Under the pieces are notes generated by a model. It saw only the letters and a program-made list of their open reading frames with translations. It was not told the DNA's origin and ran no database searches. DNA of 64,000 nucleotides from CAVQEK01 sp963711495 (lineage in GTDB: Bacteria; Bacteroidota; Bacteroidia; Cytophagales; Cyclobacteriaceae): positions 186,001-250,000 of the forward strand of contig CAVQEK010000003.1 of assembly GCA_963711495.1 (NCBI GenBank), written 5' to 3'. The position numbers and the translations under genes were made by a program. This document shows positions 26,495 through 35,376 of this stretch, one piece after another; position 1 is the stretch's first letter, and each line of letters begins with the position of its first letter.

Positions 26495-28816
26495 CTATTC
26501 GTAACGCAACGCTTTGACAGGATTTCCATTGGCAGCGGCAAATAATTTCCAGCCTGAAGCTACCAGCAACATGGTGAGTGCCAATACTCCACCCATGAAA
26601 AAAATGGCAGGGCCTAAGGTGATGTGCCTTGGAAATACCGATAAATAACCTTTGGCCGCCAGTAGCAATACCGGACAGGCGATACAAAAAGCCAACAGCA
26701 ATTTAAAGATAAATCCCTTGGCCAAACCCCACAGGATTTGGGGGATAGTAGCTCCGCACACTTTACGGATACCCACTTCCTTGTTACGCCGTTCTGCCAC
26801 AAACAAAGAAAGTCCGAAAAGTCCCATCATGGCATTGACAATGATAATGATGGTGAACACATTGGTCATGGTACCGGTAGCATAGTATGTTTTGGCCAGT
26901 TCGGCGGTGTAGTCATTATAATATTGGATGTCCACGGGGTACTCCGGATTAATTTTGCTGAGCACTTTATTAATTTGCAGGTGCGCTTCAGCCCTTTTAT
27001 CCGGATTGACATGAATCACCAAATATTCTTCTTGGTTGCCAGCACGATTAATGATCAGTGGCATATCATCAAAAATAGGAGGGACTGCCTGATAGTTGTC
27101 CACCACCCCAATGATATTGTATTGTTTTTCATTCAACAGCATATGCTGACCTATGGGGTTTTCGTTGGTCAATCCCAAAGAATGAACTGTAATAGGATTA
27201 ATGACCACTCCATCTTTTCCAAGACTTTCCTGGTCATGAGAAAAAAACTGACCCTTCTCCATTTTAATATCAAATACCTTCAGGTAATCGTCTTCATAAA
27301 AAAAACGAAGGGCCATTTCCTGGTTATCTTTCCCTTTCCAATCGACGATCATATTCAAACCGACCCTCGGGATCTGATTGCCCCAGGAAACCGATACAAT
27401 TGAAGGATCCCGTAGCAGTTCACCTTTAACGGTATTCAGATCACCCCATTCACGTCCGTTCATGCAAATGACATTATTGCCATTAAACCCGATGTTTCGT
27501 TGGTCGCCCATATATCGGCCTTGTTTTTGGGAGATCAGCAGGAATTGAAGCAGCATAATGGCGACCAGAAACTGAACGGTGATCAGTGTATTCATTAAGC
27601 GGTTTTTGCCTTTGGCAGCACCCTGACTGGTCCGGATCAACCATAAAGGTTTGGATTGGGATAAAACCAAAGCCGGATAAAACCCGGAAAGTAGCACCGT
27701 AAACACAAATACCAGTGCGATCATCCCTCCTGTTTCAAGATCTGGTTTTAGGGTGATTTCTGTACTGAACAAGCCGTTGAATGATGGCAAAATCGCTTGA
27801 ATGAGAAGAACTGCCAAGGCGAAACCCAGCACCGCTGTGACAAAAGTGTCGGTAATGAATTGGTTAAAAATGGCCATTTTACCAGCGCCGAATGTTTTCT
27901 TAACCCCGACTTCCCGGGTTCTGGTGGAGAACAGGATCGTGTTTAGGTTGATGTAGTTGAAACAGGCTACCAACATAGCTACAATGCCGCCAATAAGGAT
28001 CAGCCACAGGTTGCCTAAACTATTTTCACTGATGTTTTCATATAGATGTAAATGCTTGATCGGCACCAGACCAAGATTGACATTTTCCAGAGGCACAGGT
28101 ATTTTAAATTGGGTTATTTTATTGTTCAATTTCTTGTAATCTGTATTGGGGTAGGTCATCGCGTACACCGTATAATTGGTGCCACCGTACTCTGAGGTTT
28201 TCCAGCCAAGTTGTGGTGATAATTCAAAAGGAATAATGAACTGGGTTTTCAGATGTGTATTGGAAGGCAAATCGGCAAAAACCCCACTTACTTTAAATTC
28301 CCTCTTTTGATCATATAATTTTATGGTCAGCGATTTACCCACTGCATCATTTTTATTAAAATATTTCCTTGCCATTTTTTCAGAGATGGCAATACTATTG
28401 GGCCCTGATGGCTGTGTGCCCTCTTCAAAATGGAAACTGAATATAGAGAACATGGAGGTATCCGCCACAGCAATTTCATCTTCCTTGATGGGTGTATTTT
28501 CTTTAAAGACGATCCCGGGAATAGCTCTCAGCCGGGAAGTCGTTTCAATTTCGGGATAGTCCGATTGCAATGTGGTGCTGATCGGACTAAAGGTGTAAGG
28601 TATTTTTTCAAGGCTGCCAAAATGGCCATAAGTATAAATTTGGTAAACGCGATCCGCATTGGCATGGCAACTCTCGTAGGTCAGTTCGTGCTTGCTGTAA
28701 AGGATGGCCAGTACGGCACTAGCCAGACCAATGGCCAGCCCAGCGATATTGATGATCGAAAAAATGCGATTCTTTTTGAGATTTCGCCAGGAGGATGTGA
28801 GATAAAAACGTAACAT
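26495..28816 (-). CDS. ABC transporter permease, FtsX/MacB type
   Basis: A 773-residue protein of the large Bacteroidota permease family with two MacB-periplasmic-core/FtsX units. It has an N-terminal membrane helix (IFSIINIAGLAIGLASAVLA), then a first periplasmic core and three helices around residues 280-420. A linking helix near MNTLITVQFLVAIMLLQ is followed by a second core and three more helices ending in NGNPVKALRYE. These act with a separate ATPase, often in export of peptides, lipids or antimicrobials or in stress signalling. No ATPase gene is nearby. It is the last of a same-strand series of paralogues. The stop is TAG. Confidence 0.85.
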   Translation of the reverse strand: MLRFYLTSSWRNLKKNRIFSIINIAGLAIGLASAVLAILYSKHELTYESCHANADRVYQIYTYGHFGSLEKIPYTFSPISTTLQSDYPEIETTSRLRAIPGIVFKENTPIKEDEIAVADTSMFSIFSFHFEEGTQPSGPNSIAISEKMARKYFNKNDAVGKSLTIKLYDQKREFKVSGVFADLPSNTHLKTQFIIPFELSPQLGWKTSEYGGTNYTVYAMTYPNTDYKKLNNKITQFKIPVPLENVNLGLVPIKHLHLYENISENSLGNLWLILIGGIVAMLVACFNYINLNTILFSTRTREVGVKKTFGAGKMAIFNQFITDTFVTAVLGFALAVLLIQAILPSFNGLFSTEITLKPDLETGGMIALVFVFTVLLSGFYPALVLSQSKPLWLIRTSQGAAKGKNRLMNTLITVQFLVAIMLLQFLLISQKQGRYMGDQRNIGFNGNNVICMNGREWGDLNTVKGELLRDPSIVSVSWGNQIPRVGLNMIVDWKGKDNQEMALRFFYEDDYLKVFDIKMEKGQFFSHDQESLGKDGVVINPITVHSLGLTNENPIGQHMLLNEKQYNIIGVVDNYQAVPPIFDDMPLIINRAGNQEEYLVIHVNPDKRAEAHLQINKVLSKINPEYPVDIQYYNDYTAELAKTYYATGTMTNVFTIIIIVNAMMGLFGLSLFVAERRNKEVGIRKVCGATIPQILWGLAKGFIFKLLLAFCIACPVLLLAAKGYLSVFPRHITLGPAIFFMGGVLALTMLLVASGWKLFAAANGNPVKALRYE

Positions 28817-28863
28817 GTTTTAATGGTTTTACTGTTATCCGGGTCACTGTTGGAAACTTCGAT

Positions 28864-29616
28864 TTATTTACAAAGCCACTTGAATGCATCATGCATAAAC
28901 TCCTGGCACTGGTAGTCACTAATGCCTTTCCAATTTGTCATGTATAATGAGGTCATGCCATCGCCCATAGCAATAATTTTTCCGCCGTTCTTCAGTGCCA
29001 CATACTTGCCAAAAGGATACGGATCACTTTCATTTTTAAAACAAAAAGGAGTGCCACCATCGACAATTCGCCCTCCCTGATAGGTGATTTTCAAAGCCGT
29101 ATTGGATATAATTCCGGCCTTTGTATACCCTCCGACCAAGGTGTCCGGACTTTGGCCTTCGTACTTCAATCCAAATGGATTGATAATGTCGTTGACATTA
29201 GTTTGTTCCAATGTTGCCCAATAATCTTCATCCATCACCACGAACAGCGCCCCTCCGTGTTGAAGATACTGTATAATGGCTTTAATCTCGGCAGGGCTAT
29301 ATTTAGAGGAGGGTATGTGAATAAATAATAAATCGCAGTTGGTCAGATCGCCGGGCTTTATTTCCCCTTTCTGGTACACCAATTCAGCATTTACCGAGGA
29401 GGCGGTTTTCACAAATTGGTCAGTCATATATTTGACTCTTCCGATCTGATTCGGATCTTTTCCCTCCATATCGGCGGGATCATTCCAGAATATCTGGCCG
29501 TGCGCAATATCCATTAAGATCCGATATTTGGGAGTGGAAGCCGGTGTGCCTTGGGCATTGACAAACCCGCCAAGGGACAGGCAAGCGAGCATAATAAAAA
29601 GTTTGAACGATCTCAT
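28864..29616 (-). CDS. exported GATase/ThuA-like (IFT52/DUF4350-type) protein
   Basis: A 250-residue protein with a signal peptide (LFIMLACLSLGGFVNAQ). The mature part is a Rossmann-like alpha/beta domain: ILMDIAHGQIFWND, then LLFIHIPSSKYSPAEIKAII, HGGALFVVMDEDYW and a final KIIAMGDGMTSLYM strand. This order resembles the glutamine-amidotransferase-like GldG/IFT52 domain, but no catalytic Cys-His pair is visible, so a binding rather than enzymatic role is likely. It is 47 bases upstream of the first permease on the same strand and is probably cotranscribed, so it may be an accessory protein of that transporter. Confidence 0.65.
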   Translation of the reverse strand: MRSFKLFIMLACLSLGGFVNAQGTPASTPKYRILMDIAHGQIFWNDPADMEGKDPNQIGRVKYMTDQFVKTASSVNAELVYQKGEIKPGDLTNCDLLFIHIPSSKYSPAEIKAIIQYLQHGGALFVVMDEDYWATLEQTNVNDIINPFGLKYEGQSPDTLVGGYTKAGIISNTALKITYQGGRIVDGGTPFCFKNESDPYPFGKYVALKNGGKIIAMGDGMTSLYMTNWKGISDYQCQEFMHDAFKWLCK

Positions 29617-29663
29617 GATTGAAGTATTTTTTATTGTTTGATTGTTAAAAATATTTGAGAGTC

Positions 29664-29710
29664 TTATTCATACCGCAAAGTTTGAAAGGGGTTTTTGTGA
29701 CTGTCTTATC
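29664..29710 (-). pseudogene. C-terminal scrap of an ABC permease paralogue
   Basis: On the minus strand the bases read SHKNPFQTLRYE and then TAA, the diagnostic terminal motif of the FtsX/MacB permeases here (compare NPVEALRYE at 29861 and 32339, NPVKALRYE at 26498). Nothing upstream within the 150 bases before the next permease stop continues the homology. It appears to be the last dozen codons of a deleted paralogue. Confidence 0.45.
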
Positions 29711-29857
29711 CTTAAATGCCATGAAGGAAACTTCGAAGCTTCGATCCGCTTTGGTAGAATACTTTGTCTTTTTCTCATTTAGTCAATTAAAATTTTCTGT
29801 CAACCAGCCTTTGTTTGGTTCTCCCTACAGAGAATCAGAGGGTAAAACAAAGACTGA

Positions 29858-31138
29858 TTATTCATACCTCAGTGCTTCAACAGGGTTCCTTCTTGCTGCT
29901 TTCCAACTTTGCCAACTCACCGTCAGCAAAGCAATCTCCAGTGCCAGCAAACCGGCCAGGGCAAAGATCCACCAACTCAGGTTGGTTTTGTAGGCAAAAT
30001 TCTCGAGCCATTTATTCATGGCGTAGTACGCAACGGGGCAGGCGATTACAAAAGCGATCACCACCCACTTTACAAAGTCTTTGTTGAGCATCGTCAGTAT
30101 TTCGGATACTTTGGCACCGTTTACTTTGCGGATGCCAATTTCCTTGGTTTTTTCCGTAACAATGTTTAATGCCATACCCAAAAGCCCAAAGCAGGAAATC
30201 AGTATGGCAACCAGACTGGAAATGCCCACAGTTCTTTTCATTGCTTGTTCCTTGTTATACAGGTTTGCTATCTTGTCATCAAAAAATGAATAGTCAAAAT
30301 ACTCCTCTCCCGATATCTTTTTCCAGACCAGCTTCACACCCGCTATAAATTTATTTCTGTCTGAGGTAGTGCTTTTAATTTCTATGTATCCCCACCAGTT
30401 GTCTTGTTTGTCAGGACACAATAAAAGTGGTTCCACACTATAATGTAAAGATTGGAAATTGAAATTATCGACAACTCCAATCACCTGATATTTTTTGGAA
30501 GGGTCATCGATCCTTTGGAAAATTTCACCAATAGGGTCAGTTAGGCTAAATTTTTTAACGGCTGCTTCATTTAATATAATCGCATGCTCATCATCCCCGA
30601 ATTCTTTCGAAAACCACCGTCCTTTGGTCAGTTTAATGTCAAATACCTGCTGAAAACCAAAGTCTGTCCGGAAATATTGAAAAGGATAAGGAGTGTCATC
30701 CGACGCATTAGCATGAGCATAACTGGTCGTCGACATCCAGTTGAAAGGATAGGAATTGGAGCAGGATACCTCTTTTATGAAAGGAAATTTTTTCAATTCG
30801 GTCTTAAAGACTTCATAATGATCATGAATGCTTTTTGCATGGTTTATGATAAGGATATTTTTAGTGTCTAATCCCAAATTGTAAAAAGACATAAATTTGA
30901 TCTGTCTGTATATGCCTATAATCCCTGCCAAAAGTATAATTGATGCGGCCATTTGCGACACCACCATGATACGGTTTAGCCAGAAGCCTGAAAAAGAGAT
31001 CGTTTTGCTGTATTTGTTTCTCAAGCTTATCCTGTTGAAAAACAGTCCAAGGAATAGGCCTGAAATAATGGCGATAGCAATGGAAAATACAAACAATAAT
31101 ACGACCGGAAAAAGGTAGCCAATCCATGGAACATCCAC
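29858..31138 (-). CDS. ABC transporter permease (FtsX/MacB type), C-terminal half after in-frame TAG
   Basis: A 426-codon frame that begins at GTG immediately after the TAG ending the upstream half and in the same frame. It carries four helices: PVVLLFVFSIAIAIISGLFL, IMVVSQMAASIILLAGIIGI, VAILISCFGLLGMALNIV and the final ALAGLLALEIALLTVSWQSW. The second periplasmic core lies between (FQQVFDIKLTKGRWFSKEF, YQVIGVVDNFNFQSL). It ends NPVEALRYE. Together with 31139-32257 it gives a 799-residue protein, the same length as the intact neighbour at 32336-34738. It is therefore one permease gene split by a nonsense codon rather than a separate gene. Confidence 0.8.
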   Translation of the reverse strand: MDVPWIGYLFPVVLLFVFSIAIAIISGLFLGLFFNRISLRNKYSKTISFSGFWLNRIMVVSQMAASIILLAGIIGIYRQIKFMSFYNLGLDTKNILIINHAKSIHDHYEVFKTELKKFPFIKEVSCSNSYPFNWMSTTSYAHANASDDTPYPFQYFRTDFGFQQVFDIKLTKGRWFSKEFGDDEHAIILNEAAVKKFSLTDPIGEIFQRIDDPSKKYQVIGVVDNFNFQSLHYSVEPLLLCPDKQDNWWGYIEIKSTTSDRNKFIAGVKLVWKKISGEEYFDYSFFDDKIANLYNKEQAMKRTVGISSLVAILISCFGLLGMALNIVTEKTKEIGIRKVNGAKVSEILTMLNKDFVKWVVIAFVIACPVAYYAMNKWLENFAYKTNLSWWIFALAGLLALEIALLTVSWQSWKAARRNPVEALRYE

Positions 31139-32257
31139 CTAATCACCCGTCAGGTGAGGATTACTCTTCCATATCGCCAGGCTAATCAATAGGGATAAAA
31201 TGAATGCAATAGAGGTGTAACTCAAGTTTTCGTAAATGAAGGAACGAATGACTTCTATTTTAGAGATCCCCAGGCAACGTTTAATAGACAGTTGGTGCTG
31301 ATGTTTTTTGCCTTTGGATATTGAAAATCCCGTGAGATTAAAATAAGCAATAAGCAATAATATCAGCACAATGGCCAAATTGGTGTAGATTGCAGTGGGA
31401 TCACTCCCTTTTTCAAAGCTGGATATGAACCCACCTTTCAAGTGAATATCGGCCACCGGGATCAGTCTGAGTTTAAATGAGTTTTCTTTGTTGAAAACAT
31501 AGTTTAAGTGATAGTTTTTTTCTACCCAAGGGATCCAATAGCCTTTTACAAGGTCTTTAAACTTATTTTCAAGTATTTGCGGATCAGCGCCCTTTTTTAA
31601 TTTGACATAGGTAAGATATTCAAAACTATCAAAGGTGTGGTTGTCATCATTTGGGGTCCGGTTCTGCAGCGAGACCAATACCGAAAACTTCTGATGGGAA
31701 TTGATTGGATAATCCTTGAATATGCCGGCAACCAGGTAATCATTTCCATCAATTTCTATATTGTGCCCCGCGGAATTCAGATTGCCGAACATTTTCAAGG
31801 AGAGGGTTTCGGAAATATAAGCATCACTCGGTTTATTTAGGAAAGATGCTTTATTCCCGGCTAAAAATTTGAGATAAAATATGTCTTTAAATGAAGGATC
31901 CACCCACAGAACATCTTCTTTAAACGTGTCATTATTTCCAGAGGAAATTAATACTTCGGAAACATCCTTCGTGCGCGTCATGCTTTCAACTTCCGGGTAT
32001 AGTTCGCTGATGTATGCGCCAAATCCCAGGGGTAATTCACCATAAATGTCTTTGGTCCCCCTGTAAATTTCATCGGCATAAACATTATAGATCCTTTCAT
32101 AGTCCCGATGAAACCGGTCGAAGGACTGGTGGAATTTCATATTGCAGACCATTGGAATGGCAACCATGAAAGCCAATGACAAACCGGATATGATCAAAAT
32201 TGAAAAGGTTTTGTCATTTCTGATCTTTCTTAAGATGATTTTGAAGTCGTTGATCAT
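31139..32257 (-). CDS. ABC transporter permease (FtsX/MacB type), N-terminal half ending at in-frame TAG
   Basis: 372 codons comprising the N-terminal anchor (FSILIISGLSLAFMVAIPMV), the first MacB-like periplasmic core and the first membrane helices (TNLAIVLILLLIAYFNLTGF, SYTSIAFILSLLISLAIW). The frame ends at TAG (31139-31141), in the loop before the third helix. The continuation follows in the same frame without any base lost. The intact paralogue upstream (32336-34738) is closely similar throughout. Alone this half lacks the second core, so it is probably non-functional unless the stop is suppressed. Confidence 0.8.
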   Translation of the reverse strand: MINDFKIILRKIRNDKTFSILIISGLSLAFMVAIPMVCNMKFHQSFDRFHRDYERIYNVYADEIYRGTKDIYGELPLGFGAYISELYPEVESMTRTKDVSEVLISSGNNDTFKEDVLWVDPSFKDIFYLKFLAGNKASFLNKPSDAYISETLSLKMFGNLNSAGHNIEIDGNDYLVAGIFKDYPINSHQKFSVLVSLQNRTPNDDNHTFDSFEYLTYVKLKKGADPQILENKFKDLVKGYWIPWVEKNYHLNYVFNKENSFKLRLIPVADIHLKGGFISSFEKGSDPTAIYTNLAIVLILLLIAYFNLTGFSISKGKKHQHQLSIKRCLGISKIEVIRSFIYENLSYTSIAFILSLLISLAIWKSNPHLTGD

Positions 32258-32335
32258 ATCTTTTCTGTTTTAGTAATTTTGATATGGTTATACATCCTGT
32301 TCATCCTTCCATCACGTAAATCCTGATTCGGACAT

Positions 32336-34738
32336 TTACTCATACCGCAACGCCTCAACCGGATTCCTTCTTGCCGCTTTCCAACTCTGCCAACTCACTG
32401 TCAGTAATGCAATCCCCAGTGCCAGTAAACCGGCCATGGCAAATACCCACCAACTCAGCGCGGTTTTGTAGGCAAATTGTTCCAGCCAGCGCTGCATTAA
32501 ATACCAGGCAATGGGTACAGACAGCATAAAAGCAACCAGGATCAGCCTGCCATATTCACTGGTTAAAAGCCCAATGATCTGGCGCATTGAAGCACCCAAT
32601 ATCTTGCGAATTCCAATCTCTTTAGTCCGCTGGCCTACAGAAAGTGTTACCACACCGAGTAATCCAAGACAAGACAGCAAAATAGCCAGCCCGGCAAAAC
32701 TGCCAATGATCCTTGAAGTCTGCACCTCTGAAGTATAACTCTCATTATATTTGTCGATCACGAAGTAATAATCGAAAGGCATTTCCGGGATCACCTGTTT
32801 CCATTCTTGTTTCAAAGCATTGATCGCTTCCTGCTGATGTGATACATCCACTCGAAAAGATAAATATTGGGCTTTCCAATCCTCAGCATAGCGATAAATT
32901 TGTGGCTCAATGGCATACTGCAATGACTGTTCGTGAAAATCATCAATTACACCAATGATCGTGTATGGTCCTTCGCCGTGCTTGAAATTGATCGATTCAC
33001 CCACAGGATCGGAGTATCCAAGCAGGGCGGCTGCAGTACGGTTGATCAGCACTGTGTTGTACCGATCGTTTTCGGAAACACCGTCGAAATTGCGGCCTTC
33101 TAGCAACTTAATTCCGTAGGTCGTGAGAAATTGATCATCGGCAGAAGTAACGGTCATTTCGAGGGAATTATCTGCACTTCCGTGTGGTGGTATAACGGCA
33201 AACCGGTTTTGATAGCCGCTCCCCGGTATGTTTTCAGTTACGGTTGTGGATCTAATACCAAGACGCATTTTGTTTTGATTGATGTATTCGCGGAGCATCT
33301 CGATTTTGCGGTAATGATCCGAAATGTCCCAGGATGATATGGGAAGTACCATGATATGCTCAGGGTGAAAACCCAGATCATAGTTCCGCATAAAACGGAT
33401 CTGCTTATGCATGAGCACCAGCGCCGTAACCAGGATAATAGCCGCTGTGAACTGGGCAATGATCAATATTTTCTTTAGTCCCAGAGTCTTATTTTCTGTA
33501 GGTCTGAATGCTTTCCGAAAAGCCGTTGCTGAGGAAGCAAAGGCAAAGTAGAAAGACGGATAGATGCCAGCCATCAATGTGGTAAATATGAGGATGGTGA
33601 AAAGGGTTACCAGTGAAGGCCATGCAAAAAATACGTGTGGTTCAAAGCTGCGGCCGGTGAATATGTTGAATTGTGGTAAAAGAATAGTCGCTATACCCAG
33701 CCCTGCGATAATGGAAAGTGTAACCAAGCCAAAAGTTTCGCTTAATAATTGCACGAATAGTTTAAATCTCCCGGCGCCAATGGCCTTGCGAATACCCATT
33801 TCTTTTAGGCGTTCATTAAAGCGGGCAATCGACAGGTTGGTAAAATTAAAGCAGGCAATAAAAAGAATCATTAAAGCAATAATGGTAAGCATTGTCAGCC
33901 GGCGGGGAGAAACTGTATCATGCATGGCGTAAAAATGCAATTGCGGATTGAGGTGAATGGATAGCAAGGGTTCCATTCTCAATTCGAAGCGCCCCTTCAT
34001 AAAATCAGGATAATATTTACTGATAATCTTCGGCAGTTGTTTTTGCAATAGGTTAGGTGGAAACCTGTCGTCACATTGCACGAAAGTGAGGCTGCCGGAT
34101 GACCACCAACGCTTGTCCGCTTCAGGATCCATTAACCGAAGGCCATCCATGAATATGATCAGGTCGAATTGAAGGGTAGAATTGTCAGGCGTGGATTGCA
34201 GGACACCACGCACCGTGTATTCAAATTTGTCTCTTATAGTGATTGTTGCTCCCAGAGGATTCTTATCTCCAAAAAATTTTCGAGCTACTTTTTGCGAGAT
34301 CACTATGGATTTAGGATCGTCGAAAAGCGTTTGCTTGTTCCCTTTTTGTAAAAGAAAGGTGAACATATCGAAAATGCCCGTATCGGTGACCGTTATCCTT
34401 TCCGTACTTAGGGTATTGTTGATTTTTAGTGGTAATTCGGTAGATTGGAAACGCACAATGTTTTTCAGGTCGGGATAATCGGTTTGCAGCGCTGTTGCCA
34501 ATGGATCTGGCGTTCTCGATTCGATTTTGATGCCATTCTGTTCATTTGCCATACTATAAAGAAGATAGATATCTTTGGAATGGACATGAAAGCTATCAAA
34601 GCTGTGTTCATGCCAGATATATAACAAGAGTAAACTCACCGCACTAATGCCGGCAGACAATCCGAAAATATTGATGAATGACGAAAGTCTGTTTTTAGTG
34701 AAGTGGCGCCAGAATATGGTCAGATAGTGTTGGAGCAT
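32336..34738 (-). CDS. ABC transporter permease, FtsX/MacB type (intact paralogue)
   Basis: An 800-residue permease with the complete family layout: N-terminal helix (SSFINIFGLSAGISAVSLLL), first periplasmic core, and helices at about 285-420 including the KEMGIRKAIGAGRF cytoplasmic loop. The central helix is KKILIIAQFTAAIILVTALV, then a second core and final helices with the equivalent loop KEIGIRKILGASMRQIIGLL. Its last 33 codons are nearly identical in sequence to those of the split paralogue downstream, also at the DNA level, which shows recent duplication or gene conversion. It is the first gene of the permease series. Confidence 0.88.
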   Translation of the reverse strand: MLQHYLTIFWRHFTKNRLSSFINIFGLSAGISAVSLLLLYIWHEHSFDSFHVHSKDIYLLYSMANEQNGIKIESRTPDPLATALQTDYPDLKNIVRFQSTELPLKINNTLSTERITVTDTGIFDMFTFLLQKGNKQTLFDDPKSIVISQKVARKFFGDKNPLGATITIRDKFEYTVRGVLQSTPDNSTLQFDLIIFMDGLRLMDPEADKRWWSSGSLTFVQCDDRFPPNLLQKQLPKIISKYYPDFMKGRFELRMEPLLSIHLNPQLHFYAMHDTVSPRRLTMLTIIALMILFIACFNFTNLSIARFNERLKEMGIRKAIGAGRFKLFVQLLSETFGLVTLSIIAGLGIATILLPQFNIFTGRSFEPHVFFAWPSLVTLFTILIFTTLMAGIYPSFYFAFASSATAFRKAFRPTENKTLGLKKILIIAQFTAAIILVTALVLMHKQIRFMRNYDLGFHPEHIMVLPISSWDISDHYRKIEMLREYINQNKMRLGIRSTTVTENIPGSGYQNRFAVIPPHGSADNSLEMTVTSADDQFLTTYGIKLLEGRNFDGVSENDRYNTVLINRTAAALLGYSDPVGESINFKHGEGPYTIIGVIDDFHEQSLQYAIEPQIYRYAEDWKAQYLSFRVDVSHQQEAINALKQEWKQVIPEMPFDYYFVIDKYNESYTSEVQTSRIIGSFAGLAILLSCLGLLGVVTLSVGQRTKEIGIRKILGASMRQIIGLLTSEYGRLILVAFMLSVPIAWYLMQRWLEQFAYKTALSWWVFAMAGLLALGIALLTVSWQSWKAARRNPVEALRYE

Positions 34739-35324
34739 TATGATGAAGTTTGGTAAAAAGCCGACAATTGTGATTTTATAAACGCAATAGTCTCCCTGTC
34801 AATATCAACAAGAATTCTCAATTGGGAAGTTCCGACATGCGGATCTGGTAAATATTTGTGAAGTCCACAAGAACGATTATTTTGCAGAGCCTCCGTTGTC
34901 ATGTCTGCACATTAAAACGTTATAAAATATTCGCCAAGCCCAATCTGATCTACCAAGTCAGCCTATATAGAAAACTGTGCCAACTGCGAAAATGCGCGTT
35001 ATGGCCGATAATCAGGGAAACCAAAGGGAAGCTGGCAATATCCGACGTGCGTTCTCGGACAATTTTGACCGGATCCGGTCAGGAGGGAGGGCAACCAATT
35101 TGTCTTTATGGCAGCGGGTTTTATTACTGGTTCTCGTATCCCATATGAGGTTCGTGCAGACAGCAGTAAGGCACAACATTTGTACTGAGGCAAAGATGGA
35201 TATTTAAAACTTTGCATATCCATTGCCATCCCTTTTAAGGCCTGGATACAAGAACTCCAATTTTGGCTTTAGCCTCCAAGAATATCATACAAGAAAATCC
35301 AGGATCTTTAACTTTTCAAACAAT
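34739..35324. other. intergenic gap, nothing recognised
   Basis: Spacer upstream of the permease series (minus strand) and downstream of the M3 peptidase terminator. The two open frames near 34.9-35.2 kb have no recognisable domain and mixed composition. A decayed gene is possible but cannot be identified. Confidence 0.4.
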
Positions 35325-35349
35325 AAAGGCTTCCCTGAAGGAAGCCTTT
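35325..35349 (-). terminator. hairpin terminator after the M3 peptidase gene
   Basis: A perfect 10-bp stem AAAGGCTTCC (35325-35334) with GGAAGCCTTT (35340-35349) and a 5-base loop, 27 bases beyond the M3 peptidase stop. On the minus strand it is followed by TATTGTTTG, only moderately U-rich. This is a likely intrinsic terminator. Confidence 0.7.
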
Positions 35350-35376
35350 AACTCAATGGTTTTTAAGTGTTTATCA

